The notes: generated by a model not told the origin, from the letters alone. A stretch of 64,000 nt of DNA from JAHEJX01 sp041605955 (GCA_041605955.1 JBFIXI010000008.1:32175-96174), one strand, 5' to 3'; shown: positions 15,694 through 25,676, counted from the stretch's first letter. Program-made: numbers and translations.

Positions 15694-16185
15694 CTAGCGG
15701 CCCGGCCCGGAGGCGCTCCCCGACTCCGCTTTGGCCAGTAGATATCCGCGGGCCCGTTCGGCCAGCGGATAGCGCCCTACGATGTCCCAGAATGCTGGAC
15801 TGTGACTCGCCTCTCCGAGATGGGCCAGCTCGTGGACGATCACATAATCGAGCACCCACTTCGGGAACATCGCCACCTGATTCGAGATCCGGACCCGTCG
15901 GGAAGCTGGAGTGCACGATCCCCATCTCGTGTGTTGCCGCTCCGACCACACGATCTCCGTGGGCTTCTCCAAGCCATACTTCGCCGCCAGTTGGCGGGCT
16001 CGGGCCTCCAAGTCGATAGCCGCCGTGGTGCGACGGCGCTCGAACCTCGCCTGCATCTTGTCGACCCACTCCCGCTCTTCCGCCCGTGTCATGTGAGCTG
16101 GGATCGCGACCTTGAGCACCCCGTCGACGAGTCGGGCTTGAACGGTCTTGCGGCGCCGGGAACTGCGAGTCACTTCGATCTGCAT
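15694..16185 (-). CDS. YgjP/DUF45-like zinc metallopeptidase
   Basis: 163 aa. An M48-related minimal metalloprotease domain. The zinc site is HELAH (residues 118-122) with a third ligand H128 in SHSPAFW. The upstream block TRWGSCTPASRRVRISNQ is diagnostic of the YgjP-like family. It has no membrane segment, so it is cytoplasmic. The physiological substrate of the family is not established. The ATG is supported by TAGTTT 6 nt upstream. Confidence 0.85.
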   Translation of the reverse strand: MQIEVTRSSRRRKTVQARLVDGVLKVAIPAHMTRAEEREWVDKMQARFERRRTTAAIDLEARARQLAAKYGLEKPTEIVWSERQHTRWGSCTPASRRVRISNQVAMFPKWVLDYVIVHELAHLGEASHSPAFWDIVGRYPLAERARGYLLAKAESGSASGPGR

Positions 16186-16191
16186 CGCATC

Positions 16192-16197
16192 AAACTA
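16192..16197 (-). promoter_or_regulatory. -10 element TAGTTT, leaderless promoter
   Basis: Minus-strand TAGTTT 6 nt before the ATG at 16185. Confidence 0.55.
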
Positions 16198-16254
16198 CTC
16201 GCGGCCGGTGACAGGATCCGGTAGCGAGCCGCGCCGGCCACAGAGTTCGTTGGA

Positions 16255-19200
16255 TCAGGTCGGCAAGACCAATCTCTCCAAGGCCCGGCGCACCCGCTTC
16301 TCGCTCACCGCTCCCGCAGTCCCAACGGGTTGAGCGAAGTAGCTCACTCGCAGCTCTTGCAACATCCAGGCGATATCGACCATCGACTGGCTCCAGGGCA
16401 ACGAGTCGGCCAAACGGTCGAACTCATCCTCGAGCACTCGCACCCGACCCATGAGCTCGGCATCGCGACCCGGGTTCTCCGCCACCTTGCCCAGCCGATA
16501 AGCGGCTGCTTCGAGATAGCGCACCACATCGTCGAGGCGCCCGTATCCCACCCCGGCGAGAAAGCCGGGATATATGAACTGACCGACCTGGTCGACGACG
16601 TCCTCGGCTGCGGCCGCAAAGGGTCCGCCGGCATGCTCCGCGATGGCCTGATTCAGGTCGTGGAGCCGAGCCAGGATGCCGGCAGATTTGGCGACCACAT
16701 CTTCGAGGGCGGCGGCCAGTTGGTCGCGGACCCGGCCCAGCAGCACCAAGAAGTCCTCCCGGTGCCACACCAGGCCCCCGTTCTCAACCATGATGTGGTC
16801 GAGGGCACAGCGCAGGCAATCAGCCATCCACTCGTCGCGGTTTGCATAGGGCCCGCCGACGAGGATGAGTTGCCCCGTGTTGCCGACCACTTGGCGAGCG
16901 AGCTTCCCCGGGTTGGGAAGCTGCAGCACGAGCAGGCGGCGCAGCCCGCTCCACATGGCCTCGTGTTGCTCGGCTGGGTTGGGGAATAGCCGGATCGCCA
17001 CCGACGCCTCTTCGTCGACTAGAGCCGGGAAGACGATCACCGCATGCGCTTCCCCGGCCAGCGTCAGCCGGCGCGGCAGGTCGCTGAAGTCCCACGCGGT
17101 GATGCCGCTGCGCTCGATCGGGTGGGCGGACGCGGCGACGGCTTCGCGGGCTTCGGCACGCAGCGTCCGCCGTAGCTCCGTGAGATCGCGCCCGCTAACG
17201 AGCTCATTTCCTCCGTCGTCGACGATGCGGAAAGCCGGCAGCAGGTGCGGCGGCACCTTGGTGGTGTCGAAGTCTTCCGGCAAGACGACCTGGTCGCCCC
17301 GCCGGGTGAGCTCGCGCCGCAGCGATTCGATCAGGCCATTGCCTTCCGGGCTGAGGGCGGCTACCACCGCCGCGGCGGTGTCGGGGACCGGTACGAACCG
17401 CCTGCGCAGTGCTTTGGGCAGCGACTTGATCAGCGCAGCGATGAGGTCCCGGCGAAAGCCCGGCACGTTCCACTCGAAGACGGCCGGATCGATGCGCTCG
17501 AGGACACCGAGTGGTATCTCCACGGTCGCCCCGTCGTTGGCGCTGGCCGGATCGAACTCGTAGTGGAGAGGGAGTCTCAAGTCGCCGTGAACCCACACCG
17601 GCGGAAAGAGCTCGTCGTCGACATCGGCCGCGTCGGCGGCGATCAGATCGTCGAGCGTCATGTTCAACAAGTCGGGCTCCCTGCGACGCGTCTCGTTCCA
17701 CCATCGGTCGAAGTGGTGGACCGAGGCCACTTCTGCAGGAATCCGTCGGTCGTAAAAGCGGAAGCGGGCCTCCTCGTCAACGAGCAGGTCCCGTCGGCCA
17801 CGCGCCTCCATGGCCAGCACCTCTTCGACCTGGGCGGCGTTGTGGGTGACGAACCGATGGTGGGTGGTCCACTCGCCGAACACCAGGGCGTGGCGGATGA
17901 ACAAGTCCCTGGCGGTAGCCAGGTTGAAGCGGCTGGCCAAGACCCTGCGATCGGTGATGAGAGGCAGGCCGAGCATGGTGACGGTCTCGGCCGCGACCGC
18001 GGCGCCTTGGTCGGCATCCCACCACGGATCGGAGAGGCTGCGGCGCGTCAGGTGTGAGCCGATCTGCTCGATCGTCTCCGGCTCGATTGGAGCAACGCTG
18101 CGTGCCCAAGTCCGCCCGGTTTCCACCAACTCCGCGGCAAACACCCAGGGCGGGGCGGACTTGAAGAGGGCTGAGCCGGGATTGATGGCGAAGCGGACTC
18201 CCCGGGTTCCCCGATACTCGAAGCCGTCGGGGTCCTTGCGTCCCACGTTCGCCAGCAAGCCGGTGAGGAGGGCCCGGTGCACATCCGGCCGGTCGGGCGA
18301 GCTGCGGCTTCTTCGCAGACCCAGCTCGGCTGCGACCCGCCTTAGCTGGGCGTGAATGTCCTGCCATTCCCGAAGCCGATTCCAATTGAGGAACTCGGCG
18401 CGACACATACGGCGGAACTGGCTCGAGGTCCGTTCCCGCCGCTCTGTCCGAATGTATCGCCACAGATTCAGCCAGGTCAAGAAGTCGGAGCCACGGTCGG
18501 TGAAGCGCCCGTGCAGCTGGTCGGCGTGTTGCTCCTTGCCGGCGGGTCGCTCCCGCGGATCGATGATCGCCAAGGCGGCGGCAATCACGAGCACTTCGCG
18601 CAGACAACCCTCGTCGGCACCAGCGAGGAGCATTCTGCCCAGTCGCGGATCGAGCGGGATCCGGGCGATTTGGCGCCCGACGTCGGTGAGCCAATCGCGG
18701 GCGCCGACACGGTCTCCGGACACCGCTTGGAGCTCTTCCAGCAGAGCTATCCCGTCACGAATCGTCCGAGTGTCGGGTGGGTCGACGAACGGGAATGACT
18801 CGATGTCGCCCAGGCCGATGGCGGCCATCTGCAATATGACCGCCGCCAGGTTGGTGCGGAGGATCTCCGGGTCGGTGAATTCGGGGCGGCGGCTGAAATC
18901 CTCGGCGGAGTAGAGCCGAATGCAGATGCCGGGGCCGAGCCGGCCGCACCGCCCGGCGCGTTGATCGGCCGACGCCTGGGAAATCGCCTCGATCGGCAGG
19001 CGTTGTACTTTGGTGCGACGACTGAAGCGCGAGATTCGCGCTGTCCCTGCGTCGACCACGTAGCGGATGCCCGGAACTGTGAGCGAAGTCTCGGCAACGT
19101 TGGTGGCTACCACGATGCGCCGGCCGCGGTGGGGAGCGAACACGCGGTGTTGTTCGGCGACCGAAAGCCGCCCGAAGAGGGGAAGGACCTCAGTGTGCGG

Positions 19201-20139
19201 GAGATCAAGCTCGTGCAGTGCTTCCACGGCGTCGCGAATCTCGCGTTCGCCCGAGCAGAAGACGAGGATGTCGCCCCGCCCCTCCCGGCTCAACTCCTCG
19301 ACCGCGGCCTCTATCCCGTCCGTCTGTTCGCGAGGCTCTCCTACTTCCTCGTCGACCAGCGGGCGGTAGCGGATTTCCACGGGATATGCCCTACCCGAGA
19401 CTTCCACGATGGGGGCGTCGTCGAAATGCGCTGCGAAGCGGGCGGTGTCGATCGTCGCCGAGGTGATGATGACCGTCAGATCGGGCCTCTCCGGGAGTAA
19501 CCGCTTCAGGTAGCCCAGCAAGAAATCGATGTTGAGGCTCCGTTCATGAGCCTCATCGACGATGATCGTGTCGTAGCCCCACAAACCCGGATCGCGGTGG
19601 AGCTCGTTGAGCAAGATGCCGTCGGTCATCACTTTGACCAGAGTGCGATCGCTCACTTCGTCGGTGAACCGGATGCTGTAGCCCACTGCTCCCCCGACCG
19701 GCGTCGCCAGCTCCTCGGCAACCCGTTCGGCGATCGTCCGGGCGGCAATCCGGCGTGGTTGCGTGTGTCCGATCACCCCGACGATCCCTTTGCCCAGCTC
19801 GAGGCACAGCTTGGGGAGCTGTGTGCTCTTACCCGACCCCGTCTCTCCGGCGACGATGACCACCTGGTGGCCGGCGATCGTTGCCAGCAGCTCGTCACGC
19901 CAGGCGGTGATGGGGAGCTCTTCCGGATAGGCGATCCGGGCAGGAACTGCGTCGCGCCGCAATGCAACGCGTCGCTCTGCCGCTGCGACGTCGGCGTCGA
20001 TCTTCCTGCGCACATCGCGCCGCCGGGCTCCGGTGAGCTTGCCGGCGGACTTCAAGCGGCGCCCCAGCCGACGCCGATCCGCCAGCATCAGCCCATCGAG
20101 GCGCGTTTCGAGACTCGTTTCAGGGGTGCTGGTCGCCAT
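16255..20139 (-). CDS. hrpA: ATP-dependent RNA helicase HrpA
   Basis: 1294 aa, full length for the family. DEAH-box helicase with motif I GETGSGKST, motif II DEAH (DEAHERSLNID), motif III SATI and motif VI QRAGRCGR. HA2/OB domains and the long HrpA-specific C-terminal extension (DUF3418 type) follow. HrpA acts on structured mRNAs and stalled or collided ribosomes in other bacteria. It is transcribed alone. A TAGGCT element lies 8 nt before the ATG, with GGAAGG in the short gap, so the message is leaderless or has a very short leader. Confidence 0.92.
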   Translation of the reverse strand: MATSTPETSLETRLDGLMLADRRRLGRRLKSAGKLTGARRRDVRRKIDADVAAAERRVALRRDAVPARIAYPEELPITAWRDELLATIAGHQVVIVAGETGSGKSTQLPKLCLELGKGIVGVIGHTQPRRIAARTIAERVAEELATPVGGAVGYSIRFTDEVSDRTLVKVMTDGILLNELHRDPGLWGYDTIIVDEAHERSLNIDFLLGYLKRLLPERPDLTVIITSATIDTARFAAHFDDAPIVEVSGRAYPVEIRYRPLVDEEVGEPREQTDGIEAAVEELSREGRGDILVFCSGEREIRDAVEALHELDLPHTEVLPLFGRLSVAEQHRVFAPHRGRRIVVATNVAETSLTVPGIRYVVDAGTARISRFSRRTKVQRLPIEAISQASADQRAGRCGRLGPGICIRLYSAEDFSRRPEFTDPEILRTNLAAVILQMAAIGLGDIESFPFVDPPDTRTIRDGIALLEELQAVSGDRVGARDWLTDVGRQIARIPLDPRLGRMLLAGADEGCLREVLVIAAALAIIDPRERPAGKEQHADQLHGRFTDRGSDFLTWLNLWRYIRTERRERTSSQFRRMCRAEFLNWNRLREWQDIHAQLRRVAAELGLRRSRSSPDRPDVHRALLTGLLANVGRKDPDGFEYRGTRGVRFAINPGSALFKSAPPWVFAAELVETGRTWARSVAPIEPETIEQIGSHLTRRSLSDPWWDADQGAAVAAETVTMLGLPLITDRRVLASRFNLATARDLFIRHALVFGEWTTHHRFVTHNAAQVEEVLAMEARGRRDLLVDEEARFRFYDRRIPAEVASVHHFDRWWNETRRREPDLLNMTLDDLIAADAADVDDELFPPVWVHGDLRLPLHYEFDPASANDGATVEIPLGVLERIDPAVFEWNVPGFRRDLIAALIKSLPKALRRRFVPVPDTAAAVVAALSPEGNGLIESLRRELTRRGDQVVLPEDFDTTKVPPHLLPAFRIVDDGGNELVSGRDLTELRRTLRAEAREAVAASAHPIERSGITAWDFSDLPRRLTLAGEAHAVIVFPALVDEEASVAIRLFPNPAEQHEAMWSGLRRLLVLQLPNPGKLARQVVGNTGQLILVGGPYANRDEWMADCLRCALDHIMVENGGLVWHREDFLVLLGRVRDQLAAALEDVVAKSAGILARLHDLNQAIAEHAGGPFAAAAEDVVDQVGQFIYPGFLAGVGYGRLDDVVRYLEAAAYRLGKVAENPGRDAELMGRVRVLEDEFDRLADSLPWSQSMVDIAWMLQELRVSYFAQPVGTAGAVSEKRVRRALERLVLPT

Positions 20140-20147
20140 TGCCTTCC

Positions 20148-20153
20148 AGCCTA
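20148..20153 (-). promoter_or_regulatory. -10 element TAGGCT near the hrpA start
   Basis: Minus-strand TAGGCT 8 nt before the ATG at 20139. The gap contains GGAAGG, so ribosome recruitment may still use a Shine-Dalgarno sequence. Confidence 0.45.
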
Positions 20154-20260
20154 AGGGGGGAGGCAGAGAGTCCGGACATCACACGGTGGTCCGACATCTC
20201 GTCGCCGCAATGGCGCCCGGTCGGCTCAGCTGGGTCGAGCCCGACGTCTGGCCCCCGCCG

Positions 20261-21235
20261 CTAAGTGCGTCCCGACTCGAAGGCATCCCAGACCTCGGGA
20301 TTCACCAGATGTGCGGGGCGTTCGCCGGCTAGCACCTGGAGGGCTTGGGCAAATGCACTACGGAACATCCGCCGTTTGCCTTCCCAGGTGGCGGAAGCGA
20401 CGTGCGGGGTCACCACGATGTTGTCCCGGTTGAGCAGCGGGTGGTCCTGCGGCAGGGGCTCGGGGTCGGTGACGTCCAAGCCGGCGCCGCCCAAATGGCC
20501 GGAATCGATGGCCGCCAGCAGGGCGGCTTGGTCGACGACTCCCCCGCGAGCGGTGTTGACAAAGACGCCGCCGGGCCGCATCGCGGCGAACTCTGCGGTC
20601 GAGAACAGGTGACGGGTCGCCGAAGTCAGCGGTACGTGAATCGATACTACGTCCGCGGAGCTCAATAGGTCTTCGAGCGTTTCGGCTCGGCGCGCACCGG
20701 CGAACGCAGTGGCGGCAAGATGGGGGTCGAAGGCCGCCACCGCCATGCCCAGCCCGTGCGCCGCGGCCGCCACGCGACGCGGGATCCGTCCGTAACCGAC
20801 GAGACCGAGCGTCTTTCCGTCGAGCTCTATCGCCTCGTGGCGGGCGAACATGTCGGTCTCTCCGCCAGCCAACCAGTGCGCTGACTTCTTGATGTTCTTG
20901 GCAGCCGCCAACATGAGGCCCACGGCATGTTCGGCCGTCGACACGGTAGGGCCGTCCGGAGTGTTGCAGACGGCGATGTTGCGACGCGTCGCCTCCTGCA
21001 CGTCCACCTTGTCGACCCCGATGCCGGTACGACATATGGCCTTCAGCTGCGGCGCCTGATCGAGCAAGGCGGCGTCGTAGTCGAGCACTCCCGCCAGGGC
21101 AGCTTCCGCTTCCGCCAGCCCGTAGAGCGGATCGGCCGGGGTGCCCGGTCCGAGAATGTTCGCCGCCGCAGTCAACTCTTCGGCCAAGTCCGGCAGCGCC
21201 GGCCGCTCCATCCATATCTTGGGAGGTGAGGCCAC
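20261..21235 (-). CDS. D-isomer-specific 2-hydroxyacid dehydrogenase (phosphoglycerate-dehydrogenase-like)
   Basis: 324 aa. NAD-dependent oxidation of a D-2-hydroxyacid. Catalytic residues are visible: Arg in NTARGGVVDQAAL, Glu in DVTDPEPLPQDHPL, His in TPHVASATWEG. The dinucleotide motif reads GYGRIP where G-x-G-x-x-G is usual, so the third glycine is a proline. There is no ACT domain, so it is not a regulated SerA. The GTG start is chosen for GGAGGA placed 4 nt upstream; the open frame continues 102 codons further but without homology. It is divergent from an HpcH aldolase, and both may act on hydroxy-/keto-acid intermediates. Confidence 0.82.
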   Translation of the reverse strand: MASPPKIWMERPALPDLAEELTAAANILGPGTPADPLYGLAEAEAALAGVLDYDAALLDQAPQLKAICRTGIGVDKVDVQEATRRNIAVCNTPDGPTVSTAEHAVGLMLAAAKNIKKSAHWLAGGETDMFARHEAIELDGKTLGLVGYGRIPRRVAAAAHGLGMAVAAFDPHLAATAFAGARRAETLEDLLSSADVVSIHVPLTSATRHLFSTAEFAAMRPGGVFVNTARGGVVDQAALLAAIDSGHLGGAGLDVTDPEPLPQDHPLLNRDNIVVTPHVASATWEGKRRMFRSAFAQALQVLAGERPAHLVNPEVWDAFESGRT

Positions 21236-21367
21236 GCTTCCTCCAATTCCGTCGGGGGGAAGCGACTCTAGGTAATCCCGGGGTTCATGATCCACCTCGC
21301 CGGTCCCCGGCCCGTGCCCCGCTCGCGGCCGGCGGCTAGCGTTCTCGCGGCCGCAGAGGAGAGCGAA

Positions 21368-22132
21368 TTGCACAACGAATTGAAGACGATATGGGCAGAC
21401 GGGGGAATCGCCCACGGGGGCTGGTTGTCGATCGCCAGCTCGGTCACCGCCGAAGTCATGGCGTCGGTCGGGTTCGACTACCTCTGCGTCGACATGCAGC
21501 ACGGGACCACCGACTACCGCACCATGTACTCCATGCTTCAATCGATGTCAGCCTCGAACAGCGTGCCGGTCGTCAGGGTGCCGTGGAACGAGCCGGGAAT
21601 CATCGGTCGGGTACTCGACGCAGGAGCGCTCGGCGTCATCGTCCCCATGGTCAATTCGGTCGGCGAGGCGGCGGCGGCAGTGCAAGCCTGCCGCTATCCC
21701 CCTGAGGGCGCCCGCAGTTGGGGCCCGATCCGCGCTAGTCGCGTCTACGACGAGTACTCCCCTGCTGCCGCCAACGCGGCGGTCGCCTGTATACCGATGA
21801 TCGAGACGGCGGAGGCGGTCGAATCGCTCGACCAGATCCTGGCTCTCGACGGGATCGACGCCATCTATGTCGGGCCGGCAGATCTCAGCATCAGCTACGG
21901 ACAGGAACCGGCGGCGGACAACCCGGGAGAGTTCGCTGCAGCACTCGAGCACATCGTTGATTCGTGCCGTCGCCACGGGGTCGTGCCCGGCATCCATACG
22001 AGGCCGGCGTTGGCGCAAAAGCGCCGCGACCAGGGGTTCCGCATGATCACCGTCGCCAGCGACCTGCTCGGGCTCGCGGCCGGGGCCGGAGAGATGTTGC
22101 AGGGCGGCACGCCCGACGATGCGATGTACTGA
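21368..22132 (+). CDS. HpcH/HpaI-type aldolase (class II pyruvate aldolase family)
   Basis: 254 aa. TIM-barrel, metal-dependent aldol cleavage or condensation, usually giving pyruvate plus an aldehyde. Family motifs are the CVDMQHGTTDY strand, RVPWNEPGIIGRVLDAGALG, GARSWGPIRAS, metal ligand Glu in IPMIETAEA and Asp in VGPADLSISYG. I choose the TTG because AGGAG lies 6 nt upstream and homology begins there. An ATG 27 codons earlier is in frame. Divergent partner of the 2-hydroxyacid dehydrogenase. Confidence 0.82.
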   Translation: MHNELKTIWADGGIAHGGWLSIASSVTAEVMASVGFDYLCVDMQHGTTDYRTMYSMLQSMSASNSVPVVRVPWNEPGIIGRVLDAGALGVIVPMVNSVGEAAAAVQACRYPPEGARSWGPIRASRVYDEYSPAAANAAVACIPMIETAEAVESLDQILALDGIDAIYVGPADLSISYGQEPAADNPGEFAAALEHIVDSCRRHGVVPGIHTRPALAQKRRDQGFRMITVASDLLGLAAGAGEMLQGGTPDDAMY

Positions 22133-22175
22133 GCTCTGGCCTCGTCCGCCTCTCGCCACGAGACGACGGTCGAGC

Positions 22176-23660
22176 TCACTGGCCCAGGCGCGCAAAAGTG
22201 GACCGCAGCAGTGGGTATTGCTCGCGATAGAGGGCGTAGCCGCGCTCGTAGGACTCGCCGCTGGGCTCGACCCGCCCCGTCTCCTCCACCCAATCGGCAA
22301 CCACTTCACCGACGGAGGCCCTCCATCCGGCTCCGACGGCGGCAAGCACGGCAGCCCCAAATGCAGCGCCCTCCTCCGTGGCTACGGTGCCCAGCGTGAC
22401 ACCGAGCACGTCGGCGACGACCTGGCGCCACAGATCGCTCTTGACCCCGCCCCCCGAGCCGCGCATCGTCTGCGCCGGAGGCACTCCCGCTGCGATCATC
22501 AGGCGGTAGCCGTCCCGTAGTCCGTAGGCGACACCTTCCATCACGGCCCTGACGAGATGCGCTCGCTCGTGGCGCACCGTCAATCCGATGAAGGCCCCAC
22601 GGGCAAGCGGGTCCGGATGCGGGGTGCGCTCTCCGGTCAGATACGGGAGAAACAGCAGACCGTCGGCGCCGGGGGCGACCCCCGCCGCTTCCCGACTCAA
22701 CTCGTCGAATCCAACTCCCGGGGCGATGGTGTCTCGTAGCCAGCGCAGCGATCCGGCGGCCGAGAGCATCACGCCCATCATGTGCCATCGATCGGGCAGG
22801 GCGTGACAGAACGCGTGGACTCTTCCCGCGGGCTCTACGGTCGGCCGCGTAGTGGCGGCAAAGACGACTCCGGAGGTGCCCAACGACAACGCCATGTCGC
22901 CGGCATCTATCGCCCCTGTGCCGACGGCGTTGGCGGCTTGGTCACCGCCGCCGGCTACGACCGGGGTCCCCACCGCCAGTCCGGTGACGGCGGCGGCACC
23001 ACTGCTGACGGTTCCGGTCACGGCGGGCCCTTCGTAGGTCGCAGGCAACAGGCCCGCATCCACACCGATCGCAGCAACGATCTCGGATGACCAGTCCCGA
23101 GCCGCCAGATCGAACATTTGCGTGCCGGATCCACCGGCCTTGTCGGTGGCGGCCGCGCCGGTGAGGCGATAGCGGACATAGTCCTTGGGGAGCAACATGT
23201 GGCGCGCGGCCGCCAACGAATCGGGCTCATGGTTGCGCACCCAGAGCAACTTCGAAGCTGTGAAGCCGGTGAGCGCGTCGTTTCCGGTCACGGCGATCAG
23301 ACGCTCCGTTCCGACCGCAGCCCGGAGCTGGTCGCATTCGGCGCCGGTCCGTTGATCGTTCCACAAGATGGCCGGACGGACGGGCTCGCCGGCGGTGTCG
23401 AGCAACACCAACCCGTGCATCTGCCCTGTCAAGCCGACGGCCTCGACGGCAGCTCCGGCTACTCCGGCAGACTCCAAGCAAGCGGCGATGGCCCGCACGG
23501 TGCCGTTCCACCACAGGCGAGGGTCCTGCTCAGCCCACAACGGCTGCGGCGTCTCGAATGGATACTCGGCGACGCCGGCGGCAACGACGGTCCCCGCCGT
23601 GTCGACGAGGAGCGCCTTGGTGGCGGTCGTGGATGTGTCGACTCCGAGGACGTAGCTCAC
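22176..23660 (-). CDS. xylB: xylulokinase (FGGY carbohydrate kinase)
   Basis: 494 aa. Phosphorylates D-xylulose (or a related pentulose) with ATP. N-terminal phosphate-binding GVDTSTTATKALLVD, AVGLTGQMHGLVLLD, PAILWNDQRT and the C-terminal GGGVKSDLWRQVVADV segment match XylB. Length fits the family. The GTG start has AAAGGGA about 8 nt upstream, and a TAGAGT -10-like element lies farther upstream. No xylose isomerase is in the window, so substrate specificity is inferred from similarity. Confidence 0.82.
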   Translation of the reverse strand: MSYVLGVDTSTTATKALLVDTAGTVVAAGVAEYPFETPQPLWAEQDPRLWWNGTVRAIAACLESAGVAGAAVEAVGLTGQMHGLVLLDTAGEPVRPAILWNDQRTGAECDQLRAAVGTERLIAVTGNDALTGFTASKLLWVRNHEPDSLAAARHMLLPKDYVRYRLTGAAATDKAGGSGTQMFDLAARDWSSEIVAAIGVDAGLLPATYEGPAVTGTVSSGAAAVTGLAVGTPVVAGGGDQAANAVGTGAIDAGDMALSLGTSGVVFAATTRPTVEPAGRVHAFCHALPDRWHMMGVMLSAAGSLRWLRDTIAPGVGFDELSREAAGVAPGADGLLFLPYLTGERTPHPDPLARGAFIGLTVRHERAHLVRAVMEGVAYGLRDGYRLMIAAGVPPAQTMRGSGGGVKSDLWRQVVADVLGVTLGTVATEEGAAFGAAVLAAVGAGWRASVGEVVADWVEETGRVEPSGESYERGYALYREQYPLLRSTFARLGQ

Positions 23661-23761
23661 AGCGCGGTCCCTTTGTTGGCTGGTGCCCGGCGACTCTATA
23701 CCCGAGACTGCTCGACGCGCACTGCGGTAGCCTCGCCCCGGCCGCAAGCACCGAGGTAATC

Positions 23762-24616
23762 ATGCGTTACGGGTTGGCGTACTTCCCGACGGATCAGTCC
23801 ATGCAGCCGATCGAGTTCGGCGAAGCCGCCGAGGCAGCCGGCTTCGAGTCGATCTGGTTCCCCGAGCACAGTCACATCCCCGTGAGCCGACGGACACCAT
23901 GGGGCGGTCGCGAAGGGGCTCCCCCGCTGCCCGAGCACTACTGGCGCACTCACGACGCCATAGTCGCGCTGGCGGCGGTGGCGGCACGCACGGAGCGCGT
24001 CCGTCTCGGCACCGGGATCACTCTCGTTGCTCAGCGCGATCCAATCTGGACGGCCAAGGAAATCGCCTCGCTCGACATGATCTCGCAGGGACGAGTCATC
24101 TTCGGGGTGGGATACGGCTGGAACATCGAGGAAATGGAGAATCACGGAGTCGACCCGAGTCGTCGCCGCGGCTTGGTGCGCGAGAAAGTCCTGGCCATCA
24201 GGGAAATCTGGACGAAGGACGAAGCCAGCTTCAGTGGAGATCGAGTGGCCTTCGAGCCCATGTGGTCGTGGCCCAAGCCACGACAGCGGCCGCACCCGCC
24301 CATCGTGGTCGGCGGTGCCCCTACGGCGGTTACTTTCCGCCACGTGATCGAGTACGCCGATGGGTGGATGCCGCTGTTCGGCCGCTTCCCCATCGTCGAG
24401 CATGTTGCCCAGCTACGCCGGCTCGCCGAGGGCGCGGGTCGCGACCCGGCCTCGGTGGAAGTAACCGTGTTCATGGCACCGCCCCGCCCACCGGTCGTGG
24501 AGGAGCTGCGCGCCGCCGGGGTCGACCGCATCCTCTTCGGGGTGGCATCGAAGCCAGCGCCGGCGGCGAGCTCACAGATCGCGCAGTTGGGTGATTTCGC
24601 CACCGAACTGGGGTGA
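23762..24616 (+). CDS. LLM-class F420-dependent oxidoreductase
   Basis: 284 aa. Luciferase-like barrel with FESIWFPEHSHIPVSR at the N terminus and RVRLGTGITLVAQRDPIWTAKEIASLD. The diagnostic GRVIFGVGYGWNIEEMENHGV block matches the actinobacterial F420 group (TIGR03619-like). GAGG lies 5 nt before the ATG. Its stop codon abuts the stop of the convergent gene downstream (TGATCA), with no spacer. Substrate unknown. Confidence 0.85.
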   Translation: MRYGLAYFPTDQSMQPIEFGEAAEAAGFESIWFPEHSHIPVSRRTPWGGREGAPPLPEHYWRTHDAIVALAAVAARTERVRLGTGITLVAQRDPIWTAKEIASLDMISQGRVIFGVGYGWNIEEMENHGVDPSRRRGLVREKVLAIREIWTKDEASFSGDRVAFEPMWSWPKPRQRPHPPIVVGGAPTAVTFRHVIEYADGWMPLFGRFPIVEHVAQLRRLAEGAGRDPASVEVTVFMAPPRPPVVEELRAAGVDRILFGVASKPAPAASSQIAQLGDFATELG

Positions 24617-25504
24617 TCACGCCTGAGCGAGAGCGGCGATCTGCGCCCCGATCTCCTCCGGCCCACGTGCGATGCCGCCGATCTCGTGTAACTCCCACCG
24701 CTCATCGTGTTCGACTGCGTCGCCCGGCGCCATCGTGGCCAGCGGCCCCAACGTCTCCAGCTCGCAAAAGCTTGCGGCGACGTACGCCTGGAGCGATGCC
24801 CCCAAGTCCGGGTAGAGCGCGGCGGGATCGGCCGCCGCCCGCTTGATGAGAACCGACCCGTCCACCACGTACGCCCCCCAGCCGGCCAATCCGAGGGTTC
24901 CCAGCTTGACCGCGTCCGAGCGCTCACCGGACATCACGATGAATTGATCGGAGACGTCCACCAACGGGTCATCGATGCGGGTGTAGGGCCAGAACACGAT
25001 GTTGCGGTTGGCTTGGAGATCCGCTGCGTCGCCGGCGGCGAACGGCAGCACTATGTGCCCGCCACGCGGAAGCATCGTGATCGCCCACGGCGCCGCCGTT
25101 GTTCTGCCATCGCCGGTGTATCGCAGTCGATGGGTCACTTCGAGCCTGGGCTCGGTGGCGTCGAGGCGGATCACCAGCGTCCGTTCGAAGGGGCTGGTCG
25201 GCGCCGGTGGCGTCGTCAGGCGCACGCCGCCGGACTCCTCGCTCACGGCAACGGGCGAATCGTCCGGGGTGTAGGTAACCTCGCGCACCTCGGGAGCGAC
25301 CCAGAATCGGTGGCCGCCATGCAAATTGAAAGGTCGTTCGGGCCGCCAGTCCAGCTGCGCCGTCGGCAGCTGAGCCATCAGGTTGCGGCCCCCGCGCAGC
25401 CCGCAGAACAAGATCCGCGGGCCGAATCCCGTAGAAGCCTCAACATCGAGCGATCCGTTGGACAGGCGGATCCGGTCCGGTCCCTGCTCGATCATCACCG
25501 CCAC
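24617..25504 (-). CDS. aldose-epimerase-like protein (DUF4380-type)
   Basis: 295 aa. Beta-rich; the N-terminal pattern IRLSNGSLDVEASTGFGPRIL...GGRNL and the central NLHGGHRFWVAPE resemble the galactose-mutarotase-like supersandwich fold of DUF4380 proteins. There is no signal peptide. The GTG is selected because GGAGG lies 7 nt upstream. An alternative ATG three codons downstream also has a purine-rich stretch. It may act on a carbohydrate, but the sequence does not establish catalysis. Confidence 0.6.
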   Translation of the reverse strand: MAVMIEQGPDRIRLSNGSLDVEASTGFGPRILFCGLRGGRNLMAQLPTAQLDWRPERPFNLHGGHRFWVAPEVREVTYTPDDSPVAVSEESGGVRLTTPPAPTSPFERTLVIRLDATEPRLEVTHRLRYTGDGRTTAAPWAITMLPRGGHIVLPFAAGDAADLQANRNIVFWPYTRIDDPLVDVSDQFIVMSGERSDAVKLGTLGLAGWGAYVVDGSVLIKRAAADPAALYPDLGASLQAYVAASFCELETLGPLATMAPGDAVEHDERWELHEIGGIARGPEEIGAQIAALAQA

Positions 25505-25676
25505 CTCGTCGCCTCCTCGCTTGCGCAGCTTAGAGAGGAGGCCCGTTGCGGCCACGACAGGGACTCCGGCACGGGACTTCTGGCCGGGCACGGGTCCCTT
25601 TAGTCCCTAATCGGCAGCGGCGCGGCTCCGTACCGTGACAGGGAGGGTTGATGAATCGCAAGACTGGAGCGCCGCG

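Noticed and set aside
21236..21541. 102-codon N-terminal extension of the hydroxyacid dehydrogenase
   Set aside because: It overlaps the divergent aldolase gene and lacks homology. A GTG with a strong ribosome binding site lies at 21235.
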